From Prevotellaceae bacterium KH2P17 (GTDB taxonomy: Bacteria > Bacteroidota > Bacteroidia > Bacteroidales > Bacteroidaceae): a DNA stretch of 64,000 nt. Within the stretch, counting starts at the first letter, position 1; every line of letters starts with the position of its first letter. Below, piece after piece: positions 18,099 to 26,576 of this stretch. The notes under the pieces were generated by a model. It did no database searches. It had not been told where the DNA came from and was given only the letters and a program-made list of their open reading frames with translations. A program made the position numbers and the translations under genes. The DNA lies in the NCBI GenBank assembly GCA_900199655.1, contig FZRE01000017.1, forward strand, positions 1 through 64,000. The letters are read 5' to 3'.

Positions 18099-18435
18099 AC
18101 AGAAACAAATAGCCTAAGAACGTGATGTTAATGACATGGAAGACCGTTGGAAGCGCCCAGGCCCAGCGGCGATGGCCCTTGCCGTAGAGCCGGACGGAGC
18201 AATAAGCGCCCACCAAGATAAGAAGTGAATAGCCATTAATGCCCGCAAAAGCAAGCCAGGCATACCACTCTACGCTCGGATTGTCGAAGAAGAAGATGCT
18301 CATAAACAGCAACAGGGGGGCTATGGCGAAAGGCACGAGGCTGAAAACCATCAGCAACAAGGGCACTCCTTTTTTGCGGCTGACATGCAAACACAGCAGG
18401 AAAAGGAACGCGTAGAAAAGTATCAGGGTAATCAT
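18094..18435 (-). CDS. Small hypothetical membrane protein
   Basis: A 113-residue protein with four predicted membrane helices (about residues 2-18, 24-46, 54-78 and 90-112) separated by short basic loops (SRKKG, RLYGKGHRR). I do not recognise a family. It is on the same strand as kbl but separated from it by a hairpin terminator, so it is probably transcribed alone. The hydrophobic pattern and compact length support a real gene, though it could be a decayed larger protein. Confidence 0.55.
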   Translation of the reverse strand: MITLILFYAFLFLLCLHVSRKKGVPLLLMVFSLVPFAIAPLLLFMSIFFFDNPSVEWYAWLAFAGINGYSLLILVGAYCSVRLYGKGHRRWAWALPTVFHVINITFLGYLFLS

Positions 18436-18477
18436 AAGGGGATGCGGGGGCTAAGAAAAGGGTGACGTTGCGGGCTG

Positions 18478-18515
18478 ATAAAAAGGCCGCCAAGTTCTAA
18501 CTGCTTAGCGGCCTA
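18478..18515 (-). terminator. Terminator downstream of kbl
   Basis: On the minus strand a stem formed by AGGCCGC/GCGGCCT (18508-18514 with 18484-18490) is followed by TTTTTATC, a good intrinsic terminator shape about 20 bp after the kbl stop. Confidence 0.75.
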
Positions 18516-18533
18516 TGTGTTATTGCATACGAA

Positions 18534-19733
18534 CTATTTGAGTACTCCGAGCTCCTTGCCCACCTTAACGAAGGCAGCGATGCAGCGGTCGAGCTGTTCG
18601 CGCGTGTGGGCAGCGCTTATCTGCACGCGGATACGTGCCTGTCCCTTGGGCACTACGGGGTAGTAGAAGCCCGTAACGTATATTCCTTCTTCCAAAAGAC
18701 GGTTGGCATACTCCTGCGACAGGGGCGCATCGTACAGCATGACGGCACAGATGGCGCTCTGCGTGGGCTTGATGTCGAAGCCTGCATTGAGCATGCTGTT
18801 GCGGAAGTAGTTAACGTTTTCCACCAGTTTGTCATGCAGTGAGTTGTCTTCCTTGAGCATCTTGAACACTTCGAGGCTGGCTCCGATGATGGAGGGTGCC
18901 AGCGAGTTGGAGAACAGATAAGGCCGCGAGCTCTGGCGGAGCATGTCTATGATTTCCTTGCGGCCGGTGGTGAAGCCGCCGAGAGCACCGCCGAACGACT
19001 TGCCGAGGGTGCCTGTGTAGATGTCGACGCGGTCGTACGTGTTGCACAGTTCGCTCACTCCGTGGCCCGTAGCGCCCACAACGCCGGCCGAGTGGCTCTC
19101 GTCAACCATCACGAGGGCATCGTACTGTTCGGCCAGATCGCAAATCTTGTCCATCGGGGCCACGTTTCCGTCCATGGAGAACACGCCGTCGGTGCAGATG
19201 ATACGGAAGCGTTGGTCGCGTGCCTCGATAAGGCACTGCTCCAGTTCGGCCATGTCGGCGTTGGCGTAACGGTAGCGTTTAGCCTTGCAGAGGCGCACAC
19301 CATCGATAATGCTGGCATGGTTCAGCGCATCTGATATGATGGCATCCTCCTCCGTGAGGAAGGCTCCGAAGAGGCCGCCGTTGGCATCGAAGCAGGCTGC
19401 ATAGAGGATGGTGTCCTCGGTGTGGAAGTATTCGGAGATGGCGGCTTCCAGCTCCTTGTGGATGTCCTGTGTGCCGCAGATGAAGCGAACCGACGACATG
19501 CCGAAGCCGCGGCGGTCCATCATCTGCTTTGCTCCCTCAATGAGGCGGGGATGATTGGAGAGTCCTAAATAGTTGTTGGCACAGAAGTTGAGCACTTCTT
19601 TGCCTTTTACCTGGATAGATGCGCCCTGTGGGCTCTCGATGATGCGCTCTTCCTTGTACAGTCCGGCCTCTTTCAGCTCGGCCAACTTGTTCCCTAAATG
19701 TTGTTTAATCTTTCCGTACATGTTATTAGACAT
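18534..19733 (-). CDS. kbl: 2-amino-3-ketobutyrate CoA ligase (glycine C-acetyltransferase)
   Basis: A 399-residue PLP enzyme of the alpha-oxoamine synthase family. It has the opening MYGKIKQHL.. and EERIIESPQGA, the substrate segment VLNFCANNYLGLSNHPRL, the PLP Asp/His region VMVDESHSAGVVG and the Schiff-base Lys in TGTLGKSFGGALGG. It converts 2-amino-3-ketobutyrate plus CoA to glycine and acetyl-CoA. It is divergent from tdh, which makes its substrate. The ATG at 19721 (MYGK) is an equally likely start, since homologues often begin there. Confidence 0.95.
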   Translation of the reverse strand: MSNNMYGKIKQHLGNKLAELKEAGLYKEERIIESPQGASIQVKGKEVLNFCANNYLGLSNHPRLIEGAKQMMDRRGFGMSSVRFICGTQDIHKELEAAISEYFHTEDTILYAACFDANGGLFGAFLTEEDAIISDALNHASIIDGVRLCKAKRYRYANADMAELEQCLIEARDQRFRIICTDGVFSMDGNVAPMDKICDLAEQYDALVMVDESHSAGVVGATGHGVSELCNTYDRVDIYTGTLGKSFGGALGGFTTGRKEIIDMLRQSSRPYLFSNSLAPSIIGASLEVFKMLKEDNSLHDKLVENVNYFRNSMLNAGFDIKPTQSAICAVMLYDAPLSQEYANRLLEEGIYVTGFYYPVVPKGQARIRVQISAAHTREQLDRCIAAFVKVGKELGVLK

Positions 19734-19901
19734 TTAATGTTTCGTAACCGCAAAGTAACTCAATTTTCGCGATATGGGGCCGCTTCTTGTGTTATTTTTT
19801 ATAAAACCGGGGGCAAAAAGCAAACTTTCCGGCCATCAGTTGACTGTTTATGAGAATTATTTGCTTATTTTGCACTTCAAATAAAGACTTTAAGTATAAG
19901 C

Positions 19902-20858
19902 ATGAAAAATGTCTTGGTAATCGGTTCTACGGGACAGATAGGTTCCGAACTGACAAGAGAATTGAGGAAAACTTACGGTAACGAACACGTTGTGGCAGGC
20001 TACATCAAAGGTGCCGAGCCACAAGGAGAACTGCGTGATGCCGGCCCGGCCGAACTGGCCGACGTGACCGACGGCGAGCTGATAGCCTCGGTAGTGAAGC
20101 GGTACCACATCGACACCATCTACAACCTGGCTGCCCTGCTCTCCGTTGTGGCAGAGTCAAAGCCCCGGCTGGCCTGGAGGATAGGCATAGACGGGCTGTG
20201 GAACATCCTCGAAGTGGCCCGCGAAAACGGCTGCGCCGTATTTACGCCGAGCTCCATCGGCTCCTTCGGCCCCACCACCCCGCACGAGCTGACGCCGCAG
20301 GACACCATTCAGCGGCCCCGCACCATGTACGGCGTGACGAAGGTAACCACCGAACTGCTGAGCGACTACTACAACCTGAAGTACGGAGTGGACACTCGCT
20401 CGGTGCGGTTCCCGGGAGTTATCTCCTACGTTACGCCTCCCGGAGGCGGCACCACCGACTATGCAGTAGACATCTACTACTACGCCGTGCGCGGCGAGAG
20501 GTTCGTCTGCCCCATCAAGGAGGGCACACGCATGGACATGATTTACATGCCCGACGCCCTCAAGGCCGCCATCCAGCTCATGGAGGCCGACCCTTCAAGG
20601 CTCGTGCACCGCAACGGTTTCAACATTGCTTCCATGAGCTTTGGCCCCGAAACGGTGTATCAGGCCATCCGGAAGTACAAACCCGAGTTCGAGATGGTGT
20701 ACGATGTGGACCCGCTCAAGCAGTGTATTGCCGAGAGTTGGCCCGACTGCATGGACGACAGCTGCGCCCGCCGCGAGTGGGACTGGGCCCCTGTCTACGA
20801 CCTGGACGCCATGACCCGCGACATGTTAGACAAACTTTCGGTTAAGCTGAAGGGATGA
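19902..20858 (+). CDS. tdh: L-threonine 3-dehydrogenase, SDR (epimerase-like) type
   Basis: A 318-residue extended short-chain dehydrogenase. It has the Rossmann motif VLVIGSTGQIGSELTREL (residues 4-21), NLAALLSVVAE, the catalytic YGVTK (Tyr-x-x-x-Lys) and the threonine-site region PGGGTTDYAVD typical of UDP-galactose-4-epimerase-like threonine dehydrogenases. It oxidises threonine to 2-amino-3-ketobutyrate with NAD. Its divergent partner kbl takes the product, so the two form a complete pathway to glycine and acetyl-CoA. Confidence 0.93.
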   Translation: MKNVLVIGSTGQIGSELTRELRKTYGNEHVVAGYIKGAEPQGELRDAGPAELADVTDGELIASVVKRYHIDTIYNLAALLSVVAESKPRLAWRIGIDGLWNILEVARENGCAVFTPSSIGSFGPTTPHELTPQDTIQRPRTMYGVTKVTTELLSDYYNLKYGVDTRSVRFPGVISYVTPPGGGTTDYAVDIYYYAVRGERFVCPIKEGTRMDMIYMPDALKAAIQLMEADPSRLVHRNGFNIASMSFGPETVYQAIRKYKPEFEMVYDVDPLKQCIAESWPDCMDDSCARREWDWAPVYDLDAMTRDMLDKLSVKLKG

Positions 20859-20929
20859 TTTTCCGGGAAGTTAAGGAAGGTAAGAAGATAAAGAAGGCAA
20901 AGGCCAATGGCCTGAAAACGACAAAAGGC

Positions 20930-20971
20930 AATGACACCTGTTGCTCTCAAAGGGGAGCGGCAGGTGTCATT
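20930..20971. terminator. Bidirectional terminator between tdh and the NigD-like gene
   Basis: The 11-bp perfect stem AATGACACCTG (20930-20940)/CAGGTGTCATT (20961-20971) lies between convergent genes and overlaps the stop codon of the minus-strand lipoprotein gene. It lacks a long T-run but is well placed for both directions. Confidence 0.65.
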
Positions 20972-21644
20972 ATTTGCTGAAACGCTTGGTAACGGTGCCT
21001 TTGTAGGTGGCTATGGAAAGGTAAATCTGCGTTCCGGCCGGCCACACCTGCAAGGGAATGCTCACGTAAACGTTGCTGGTATAGTATTCGGGTACGCCGT
21101 TCTGGCTGTGCGTAAGGCGGCAGTGCACCTCTTGGGTGCCGTCGGCGTGGGTGTAAACGGCATCGGTCACCACGCCCACCTGCTGCTTGTTGTCGGCTTC
21201 CTCCTGCTTTCCGGTCTTCAGTCCGAGGCCTATGTTCAGGTATTTACGGTTCTTACCAACCCATGCACTTACGAATTCGAGCGGGTCGGTGTGAATGGCG
21301 CCGGCCTCGGAAGCCATTACCGGCTGCAACACAGGCACGCGGACAATGCTCACGGGCTCGGCTTCAGTCCCCACCTTATTATAATATAGCAGGGCCCGAT
21401 ACACCGAATCGGTCTTCGTAGCCCACTGGGCAGCGATGGCAGCAGAGAACTGCAGCTGTTCGTCGGCATCCGTCACGGCCCGCGCAATGGAGCCGGGAGA
21501 GGCAGAAAAAGCCTCTACGAAGTCGGACGTAAGGTAGGAGTACCTGCCGTCGCCGGCTTCGTAGTTGTCGTTGCTGCACGCTGCCAGCAGCACTGCTGCC
21601 AGCATCGCGAGGCAGAGGTCATGCCATCGGCGCGGTTGCTCCAT
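20970..21644 (-). CDS. NigD-like lipoprotein
   Basis: A 224-residue lipoprotein: the signal ends in a lipobox VLLAAC (Cys about residue 23). The mature part is an N-terminal small beta domain (YSYLTSDFVEAF) and a C-terminal beta-sandwich (SIVRVPVLQPVMASEAG, and DPLEFVSAWVGKNRKYLNIGL), the layout of NigD-like proteins common in Prevotella and Bacteroides. Its function is unknown; the family name comes from a bacteriocin locus. Its start codon shares one base with the acyltransferase stop (TGATG), so the two genes are translationally coupled. Confidence 0.72.
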   Translation of the reverse strand: MEQPRRWHDLCLAMLAAVLLAACSNDNYEAGDGRYSYLTSDFVEAFSASPGSIARAVTDADEQLQFSAAIAAQWATKTDSVYRALLYYNKVGTEAEPVSIVRVPVLQPVMASEAGAIHTDPLEFVSAWVGKNRKYLNIGLGLKTGKQEEADNKQQVGVVTDAVYTHADGTQEVHCRLTHSQNGVPEYYTSNVYVSIPLQVWPAGTQIYLSIATYKGTVTKRFSK

Positions 21645-22849
21645 CAGGATTTCTTGAACGTAAAGCGGTTCATGATGGACTTGATGCGGCTGTTATCGCC
21701 ATCGCGTGCGGCAAAATAGTTCTTTGCCGGGTTGGCATACATGTTCAGGATGCACTCCCGGAGGAACTTCTCGTCCTTGTTCTCGATGTTTATTTTGGCC
21801 AACTGGCCGGCCAGATACTGCTCAAAGAGCGCCCGCTCCTTGGTCGAATACATGTCGGAATGGTCCTTGTTGCCCTGCAGCATGTCCAGAGCGATGTAGT
21901 TGTTGGCAAAGAGGCGGTAGTTGCGGTGTATCTGCATGTCGATATAAGCGGCGATGCTGTCGAACAGCTGGTTCTTGGGAGCATCGGCATTCTGCTTGCG
22001 CAGCCACTCGTCTATGCACGGTGCGCAGTGGTAGTGGATGTGACCCTTGAAGCCCTTGATGCCCGTCACCATGCTTTCCATATCGTCTCCGGAGGTCTTC
22101 TTCCAGAAAGGAACGTCGCGTTTGAGCTGGAACTCGCGCGCCTTGAGATAGTCGCACGGGTCGTACTCGTAAGAGATGGTCAGCGGAACGATGTGCAGCG
22201 CGATGAGCCGGTCTATGAGGCTGCCCTCGCCACCCATAACCATCATCTTCAGGATGGCAGGCTGCGTAAGGTCGTTAGAATCCTTGGCACGGCCTTCACG
22301 CTGGGCTATCCACACGTTCTCTTTCTTCTCCGCGATGGCAAAGTGCATGTAGTCCGACATGCGTTTGCTGGCCCTGTACATCTCGGCGGCATGGAGTGCG
22401 CGCTCTACGGTGAACGACTTGTTGATGCGCACCAGGTCTTTCACCCACGGCACGGTGAGCAGATTGTCGCCAATGGCTATCTCGCAGGTGGTGTCGAAGC
22501 CCACGTCAAGCAGCAGCTTGTCCAGGAACGCCGAGTCGAGAACGATGTCGCGGTGGTTGCTCACGAAGGTGTAGCGCCGCTTGATGTTCACGCTCGACGC
22601 ATCCATGCTGCAGCCCAGGCTGGCCTGAGTGATGAGTTTCTGCAGGAAGGGGTAGCAGAATACCTTCTGGAAATCGAGGTTCGTCTTGCAGCGTCGCACC
22701 CTTTTTTCCACTTCCTCGAACGGAACTTCGGGGTAGAAGTTGGTTACCACCTTGCGAAACTGGTCGTCGGCAAAGAGCCGGTCATATACTTCAGGCAGCT
22801 CCTCGGGGTTAAAGGGCCTGATAGGGTCAAAATCTGACGGAATGTTCAT
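21644..22849 (-). CDS. Glycerolipid acyltransferase (PlsC/PlsB-like)
   Basis: A 401-residue protein with a PlsC-type core. SNHRDIVLDSAFLD corresponds to the catalytic His block, but the spacing reads HxxxxxD rather than the usual HxxxxD. VMGGEGSLIDRLI resembles the EGxRS block, and IVPLTISYEYDPCD is a typical last block. No clear membrane helix is visible. It probably acylates a glycerophosphate-type lipid precursor at the inner membrane. It starts 12 bp downstream of the DeoR-type gene, so regulator, acyltransferase and lipoprotein form one minus-strand operon. Confidence 0.72.
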   Translation of the reverse strand: MNIPSDFDPIRPFNPEELPEVYDRLFADDQFRKVVTNFYPEVPFEEVEKRVRRCKTNLDFQKVFCYPFLQKLITQASLGCSMDASSVNIKRRYTFVSNHRDIVLDSAFLDKLLLDVGFDTTCEIAIGDNLLTVPWVKDLVRINKSFTVERALHAAEMYRASKRMSDYMHFAIAEKKENVWIAQREGRAKDSNDLTQPAILKMMVMGGEGSLIDRLIALHIVPLTISYEYDPCDYLKAREFQLKRDVPFWKKTSGDDMESMVTGIKGFKGHIHYHCAPCIDEWLRKQNADAPKNQLFDSIAAYIDMQIHRNYRLFANNYIALDMLQGNKDHSDMYSTKERALFEQYLAGQLAKINIENKDEKFLRECILNMYANPAKNYFAARDGDNSRIKSIMNRFTFKKS

Positions 22850-22861
22850 ATCTGTTTTGTT

Positions 22862-23665
22862 TTATGGGTTTAAGTGTAAAGGAGCCGCGGAGGTCCAGCT
22901 CACGTCGGCTATGATGAGCTCTATGCCGAGTTCCTCAATGCGATTGCGGTCGTTGGGCTTGATGTGCGAGTCGGTGATAATCATGTCCACGTCCTCCATG
23001 TCGCTGATTTTAGCAAAGCCCCTGCGGCCGAATTTCGACGAATCTGCCAGCACAATGGTGCGTTGGGCGGCCTGTATCATCTTCTGGTTGAGGTGCGCCT
23101 CGCGCATGTCAGTAGTCGTAATGCCGAAGTTGAAGTCGATACCGTCAACGCCGATGAATAGCTTGCTGAACGAGCAGTCATTGAGCAGCAGCTCGCTGTA
23201 GTCGCCGACAACCGACTGGCTGCTGTGCCTCAGCATGCCGCCCAGCTGGATAATGTCCACGTTGTCGTTCTGGGCCAGCAGGATGGAGGCCTGCAGCGAG
23301 GCCGAGACCACAGTGAGCCGCTGGGCCGGCTTGATGCAACGTGCGAAGGCGTGGATGGTGGTTCCCGAGGCTATGATGATGGAGTCGTTGTCCTCTATCA
23401 GCTTGGCAGCCTCAACGCCTATCTTGTACTTCTCTTCGGGATAGAGCAGTTCTTTCTCATTCACCGACCGGTTGCTGGCAAAGGGATTGATGGCTATGGC
23501 CTTTCCGTGGCTGCGGTAGAGCTTGCCCTCCTTCTCGAGTTCGGTCAAGTCCTTGCGTATCGTGACCGACGAAACATCCAACATTTCTGCCAACTCGGAA
23601 ACTAGAACAAAGTCTTGCTTGAAGAATTGCTCCAGTATAGTTTTGTGTCTTTCTTCTTTAGTCAT
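22862..23665 (-). CDS. DeoR/GlpR-family transcriptional repressor
   Basis: A 267-residue regulator. Residues 1-60 form the DeoR winged HTH (MTKEERHKTILEQ, then LAEMLDVSSVTIRKDLTELE). The rest is the DeoR sensor domain with the phosphosugar-binding signature GDNDSIIIASGTT-like (IEDNDSIIIASGTTIHAFA) and GVDGIDFNFGITT. The start at 23665 matches homologues; the frame extends 28 codons farther upstream but without similarity and across the promoter region. GlpR of E. coli belongs to this family and senses glycerol-3-phosphate. The nearby glpABC makes this gene the best local candidate for their regulator. Confidence 0.88.
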   Translation of the reverse strand: MTKEERHKTILEQFFKQDFVLVSELAEMLDVSSVTIRKDLTELEKEGKLYRSHGKAIAINPFASNRSVNEKELLYPEEKYKIGVEAAKLIEDNDSIIIASGTTIHAFARCIKPAQRLTVVSASLQASILLAQNDNVDIIQLGGMLRHSSQSVVGDYSELLLNDCSFSKLFIGVDGIDFNFGITTTDMREAHLNQKMIQAAQRTIVLADSSKFGRRGFAKISDMEDVDMIITDSHIKPNDRNRIEELGIELIIADVSWTSAAPLHLNP

Positions 23666-23746
23666 ACATGTAAGGGCAGGACTTTGCGTGCCGACCGGCG
23701 CCGGCGGCTTCGTCCCGGAAGTATTTCTAACTGATTTAACGTGAAA

Positions 23747-23754
23747 CAAAAATA
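23747..23754 (-). promoter_or_regulatory. -7 element of the DeoR-type operon
   Basis: The minus strand reads TATTTTTG here, matching TAnnTTTG, about 80 bp upstream of the chosen start at 23665. This supports that start over the upstream one at 23749. The rest of 23666-23979 is AT-rich and shows no gene. Confidence 0.45.
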
Positions 23755-23979
23755 CGAATTATTTACTTACCAGTTTCGCTTCGCGGTACCTTTAACAATA
23801 TATTAACATATTATATAAGTAGGTTTGAGACGAGAATTCTAAAGACCATGCTTTTCCTACCATATCTTATTTGCTACTTCTGCTTTTTACATGCTTGATC
23901 ATTCATCTGAATTCAGGCGCATAATCCTAAAAAGACTGGGATAAGGATTACCTGTTTCATGTCCACAGTCTTATGAATT

Positions 23980-24499
23980 TTAAAAAGAATAACCCACACT
24001 GATATAAGGATAAATTACCGCATCACGGTCTACGCCATGATCATCGTCAAACTTGAATCCCGGGTTCAAGCCTGCCCTAACGGTAATTCCTTTCTCCGAC
24101 TGATAACGGTAGCCAATATCGAAGAAGCCGAAAGTTCCGCTACGATCACGCTCAACGGTATACGCCCCCTCTTTGTTCTTGTAAGTGTATTGCCCGAAAC
24201 TGACCCCAAGACCAAGCTCTACATGGTGGTTTTTGCGACCAAACAGGTAGTTTACTGCAACGGGCAGCGTCCAGCCCGTTGTGTGTCCAGTAGAATTCTG
24301 AAAGAAATCATCCGCGTGGGAATTGGTGTAGGCAACCCCAACTCGTCCGCCCCAGTTTGTATGAGAATTAAAACGCGTGTCGTAGCTTACACCAAATGTC
24401 GTCGAAGCACCAAGCGCCTCGGCAAACACATTGCTTTCTTTGAGCCAATGAACTACAGGATATAAATAACAAGGCAAGTAAAGTGAAATAATGCTTCAT
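23980..24499 (-). pseudogene. Outer-membrane beta-barrel protein, frameshifted
   Basis: From 24499 the minus strand encodes a good signal peptide, MKHYFTLLALLFISCSSLAQ, but that frame stops after about 42 codons. The barrel continues in another frame: ESNVFAEALGASTTFG onward, about 150 residues of alternating strands ending in YPYISVGYSF, a typical outer-membrane C-terminus with terminal Phe. One extra base in the AAAG run near 24437-24443 separates the two parts. This is either a real inactivating frameshift or a sequence error. Base composition is AT-richer than the flanks. Confidence 0.75.
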
Positions 24500-24672
24500 G
24501 TGATTTGAGGATTTATTTTAGTTTTGAATTCCAAATAAAAACATGATGCAATTATACAAAATATATATATAAACACGATAAAATCATATTTGTTTTTGTT
24601 TAAACTAAACACTAATTAACAGCAAACACTCGTCTTTGCAACATCCTCCTGCCACAGGGCGTTGCAGCGGAG

Positions 24673-24747
24673 GTGGCATTCAAGGCGCCCGAACGATGCC
24701 TTCAAGGGGCTTGAAGCATAGCATCAAGAGGCTTGAAAGACGCCTCC
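24673..24747. repeat. 22-bp-period palindromic array, CTTCAAG class (copy D)
   Basis: About three and a half 22-bp units start at 24673, 24695, 24717 and 24739. Each has the form ATGCCTTCAAG-GGG-CTTGAAG or a diverged version, with an imperfect CTTCAAG/CTTGAAG palindrome. The right end continues as CTCCGGCAAAACCGCC, which also follows copy E. It lies upstream of glpA; the remaining 24500-24960 holds a -7 element and AT-rich sequence but no gene. Confidence 0.8.
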
Positions 24748-24847
24748 GGCAAAACCGCCCCGCAGCACCTGACCGGCGGAAGCTGGCAAACGGAGATTTT
24801 ATTGTTAAAATAAACTAATAAAACTTGTATGTTTTCGAAATATAATA

Positions 24848-24855
24848 TACCTTTG
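24848..24855 (+). promoter_or_regulatory. -7 element of the glpABC operon
   Basis: TACCTTTG matches TAnnTTTG and precedes the glpA start by about 108 bp. No clean TTTG is seen 20 bp upstream, which would fit an activator- or repressor-controlled promoter. Confidence 0.5.
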
Positions 24856-24962
24856 TTGCAAAAGAAACAAGTATGGGTTTCGTTTCGCAACTCACAACAC
24901 CCGGCGCGTTTTGTTTTGCAAGCCACAACCCTGTCTACGACCTCATGCACGAAACAATGCAC

Positions 24963-26576
24963 ATGGAAACCAACAAAGAATACGACGTCATCATCATAGG
25001 AGGCGGCATCACGGGCGCCGGCACGGCCCGGGACTGCGCCATGCGCGGCCTCAGGGTGCTGCTCGTTGAGAAGTACGACCTCACCAACGGGGCCACGGGG
25101 CGCAACCACGGGCTGCTGCACAGCGGCGCCCGTTACGCCGTAACCGACAGTGAGTCGGCCTCGGAATGTATCAAGGAGAACATGGTTCTGCGCAAGATAG
25201 CCCGCCACTGCGTGGAAGAAACCGACGGTCTCTTCATCACGCTGCCCGAGGACGACCTCGGCTACCAGCAGCAGTTTGTAGACGCCTGCCACCGTGCAGG
25301 CATCAGCGCCACCATCATAGACCCCGCCGAAGCGCTCCGCATGGAGCCTGCCGTGAACCCCGCGCTCACGGGAGCGGTACGGGTGCCCGACGCGGCCGTA
25401 GACCCTTTCATGCTCACCACGGCCAACGTGATTGACGCCCGCCGGCATGGAGCCGACCTGCTGACCTACCAGGAGGTTACCGCACTCATCGTGCAGGGCG
25501 GCCGCGTGGTGGGCGTAAGCCTGCGCAACAACCGTAACGGCGAGGTGCGCGAGGTGCGCAGCCGCCTCGTTATCAACGCAGCAGGCATCTGGGGCCAAAG
25601 CATCGCCCGCATGGCCGGCGTGCGTATCAACATGTTTCCGGCCAAGGGAGCGCTGCTTGTCTTCGGCCACAGGGTAAACAACATGGTCATCAACCGCTGC
25701 CGCAAGCCCAACAATGCCGACATACTGGTGCCGGACGACACCGTGTGCGTTATCGGAACGACGAGCGACAGGGTTCCTTTTGAGACGGTAGACAACCTCG
25801 GGATAACGCCCCAGGAGGTGGACATCCTGCTCCGCGAGGGCCAGAAGCTGGCGCCGGCACTGGCCTCCACCCGCATTCTGCGGGCCTACGCAGGCGTGCG
25901 TCCCTTAGTGGCGGCCGACAACGACCCCACGGGGCGCAGCATCAGCAGGGGCATCGTGCTCCTTGACCACGAGGAGCGCGACGGGCTGGCCGGCCTCATC
26001 ACCATTACCGGCGGCAAGATGATGACCTACCGCATGATGGCCGAAGTGGCCACCAACCTGGCCTGCCGCAAGCTGGGCGTAAGCAGGAAGTGCGAGACAG
26101 CAGTCACTCCGTTGCCCGGATCGGAAGAACCCGCCGGCACAGACACCGACTACACCCACAACGTGGCAGCCGGACGCCACGGCATCATGGCACGCGACAT
26201 CAGCCACCAGACGGCCGAGGATCGCGCTCTGGTTTGCGAATGCGAGCAGGTGAGCGTAGGAGAAGTGAAGTTTGCAGCCGACAAGCTGCACATTCACAAC
26301 CTCATGAACCTGCGCCGCCGCACGCGTACGGGCATGGGAACCTGCCAGGGCGAGCTCTGCACCATGCGTGCCGCAGGCGTTCTGTGCCGTGCTGCAAAGA
26401 TACGGGCCGACCAGGCCGAGGCCGACCTGAAGGACTTCCTGCAGGAACGGTGGAAAGGCATGCGCCCCGTGGCATGGGGCGACACGCTCAAGGAAGCACA
26501 GCTCACGCAGACCATCTACGCCGGACTCTGCGGACTGGACCGCGTCGTTACACCTGATAAAGACAAGAAATTATGA
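24963..26576 (+). CDS. glpA: Anaerobic glycerol-3-phosphate dehydrogenase subunit A
   Basis: A 537-residue flavoprotein. The FAD-binding motif VIIIGGGITGAGTARDCA begins at residue 9, and YDLTNGATGRNHGLLHSGAR is the typical GlpA/GlpD block. The C-terminal quarter carries a BFD-like [2Fe-2S] domain (CECEQVSVGEV, then GMGTCQGELC). This domain separates GlpA from aerobic GlpD. It oxidises glycerol-3-phosphate to dihydroxyacetone phosphate as part of the membrane GlpABC complex feeding menaquinone. An ATG six bases upstream (24957) is possible; the one at 24873 overlaps the leader. It overlaps glpB by 4 bp. Confidence 0.95.
   Translation: METNKEYDVIIIGGGITGAGTARDCAMRGLRVLLVEKYDLTNGATGRNHGLLHSGARYAVTDSESASECIKENMVLRKIARHCVEETDGLFITLPEDDLGYQQQFVDACHRAGISATIIDPAEALRMEPAVNPALTGAVRVPDAAVDPFMLTTANVIDARRHGADLLTYQEVTALIVQGGRVVGVSLRNNRNGEVREVRSRLVINAAGIWGQSIARMAGVRINMFPAKGALLVFGHRVNNMVINRCRKPNNADILVPDDTVCVIGTTSDRVPFETVDNLGITPQEVDILLREGQKLAPALASTRILRAYAGVRPLVAADNDPTGRSISRGIVLLDHEERDGLAGLITITGGKMMTYRMMAEVATNLACRKLGVSRKCETAVTPLPGSEEPAGTDTDYTHNVAAGRHGIMARDISHQTAEDRALVCECEQVSVGEVKFAADKLHIHNLMNLRRRTRTGMGTCQGELCTMRAAGVLCRAAKIRADQAEADLKDFLQERWKGMRPVAWGDTLKEAQLTQTIYAGLCGLDRVVTPDKDKKL

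Noticed and set aside
17865..18125. Small ORF continuing past the aldolase gene through array B
   Set aside because: It reads the repeat as LSHDYSTLVARSFDKCRK; near-identical peptides arise from copies A and C in unrelated contexts, so it is repeat translation and not a protein family.
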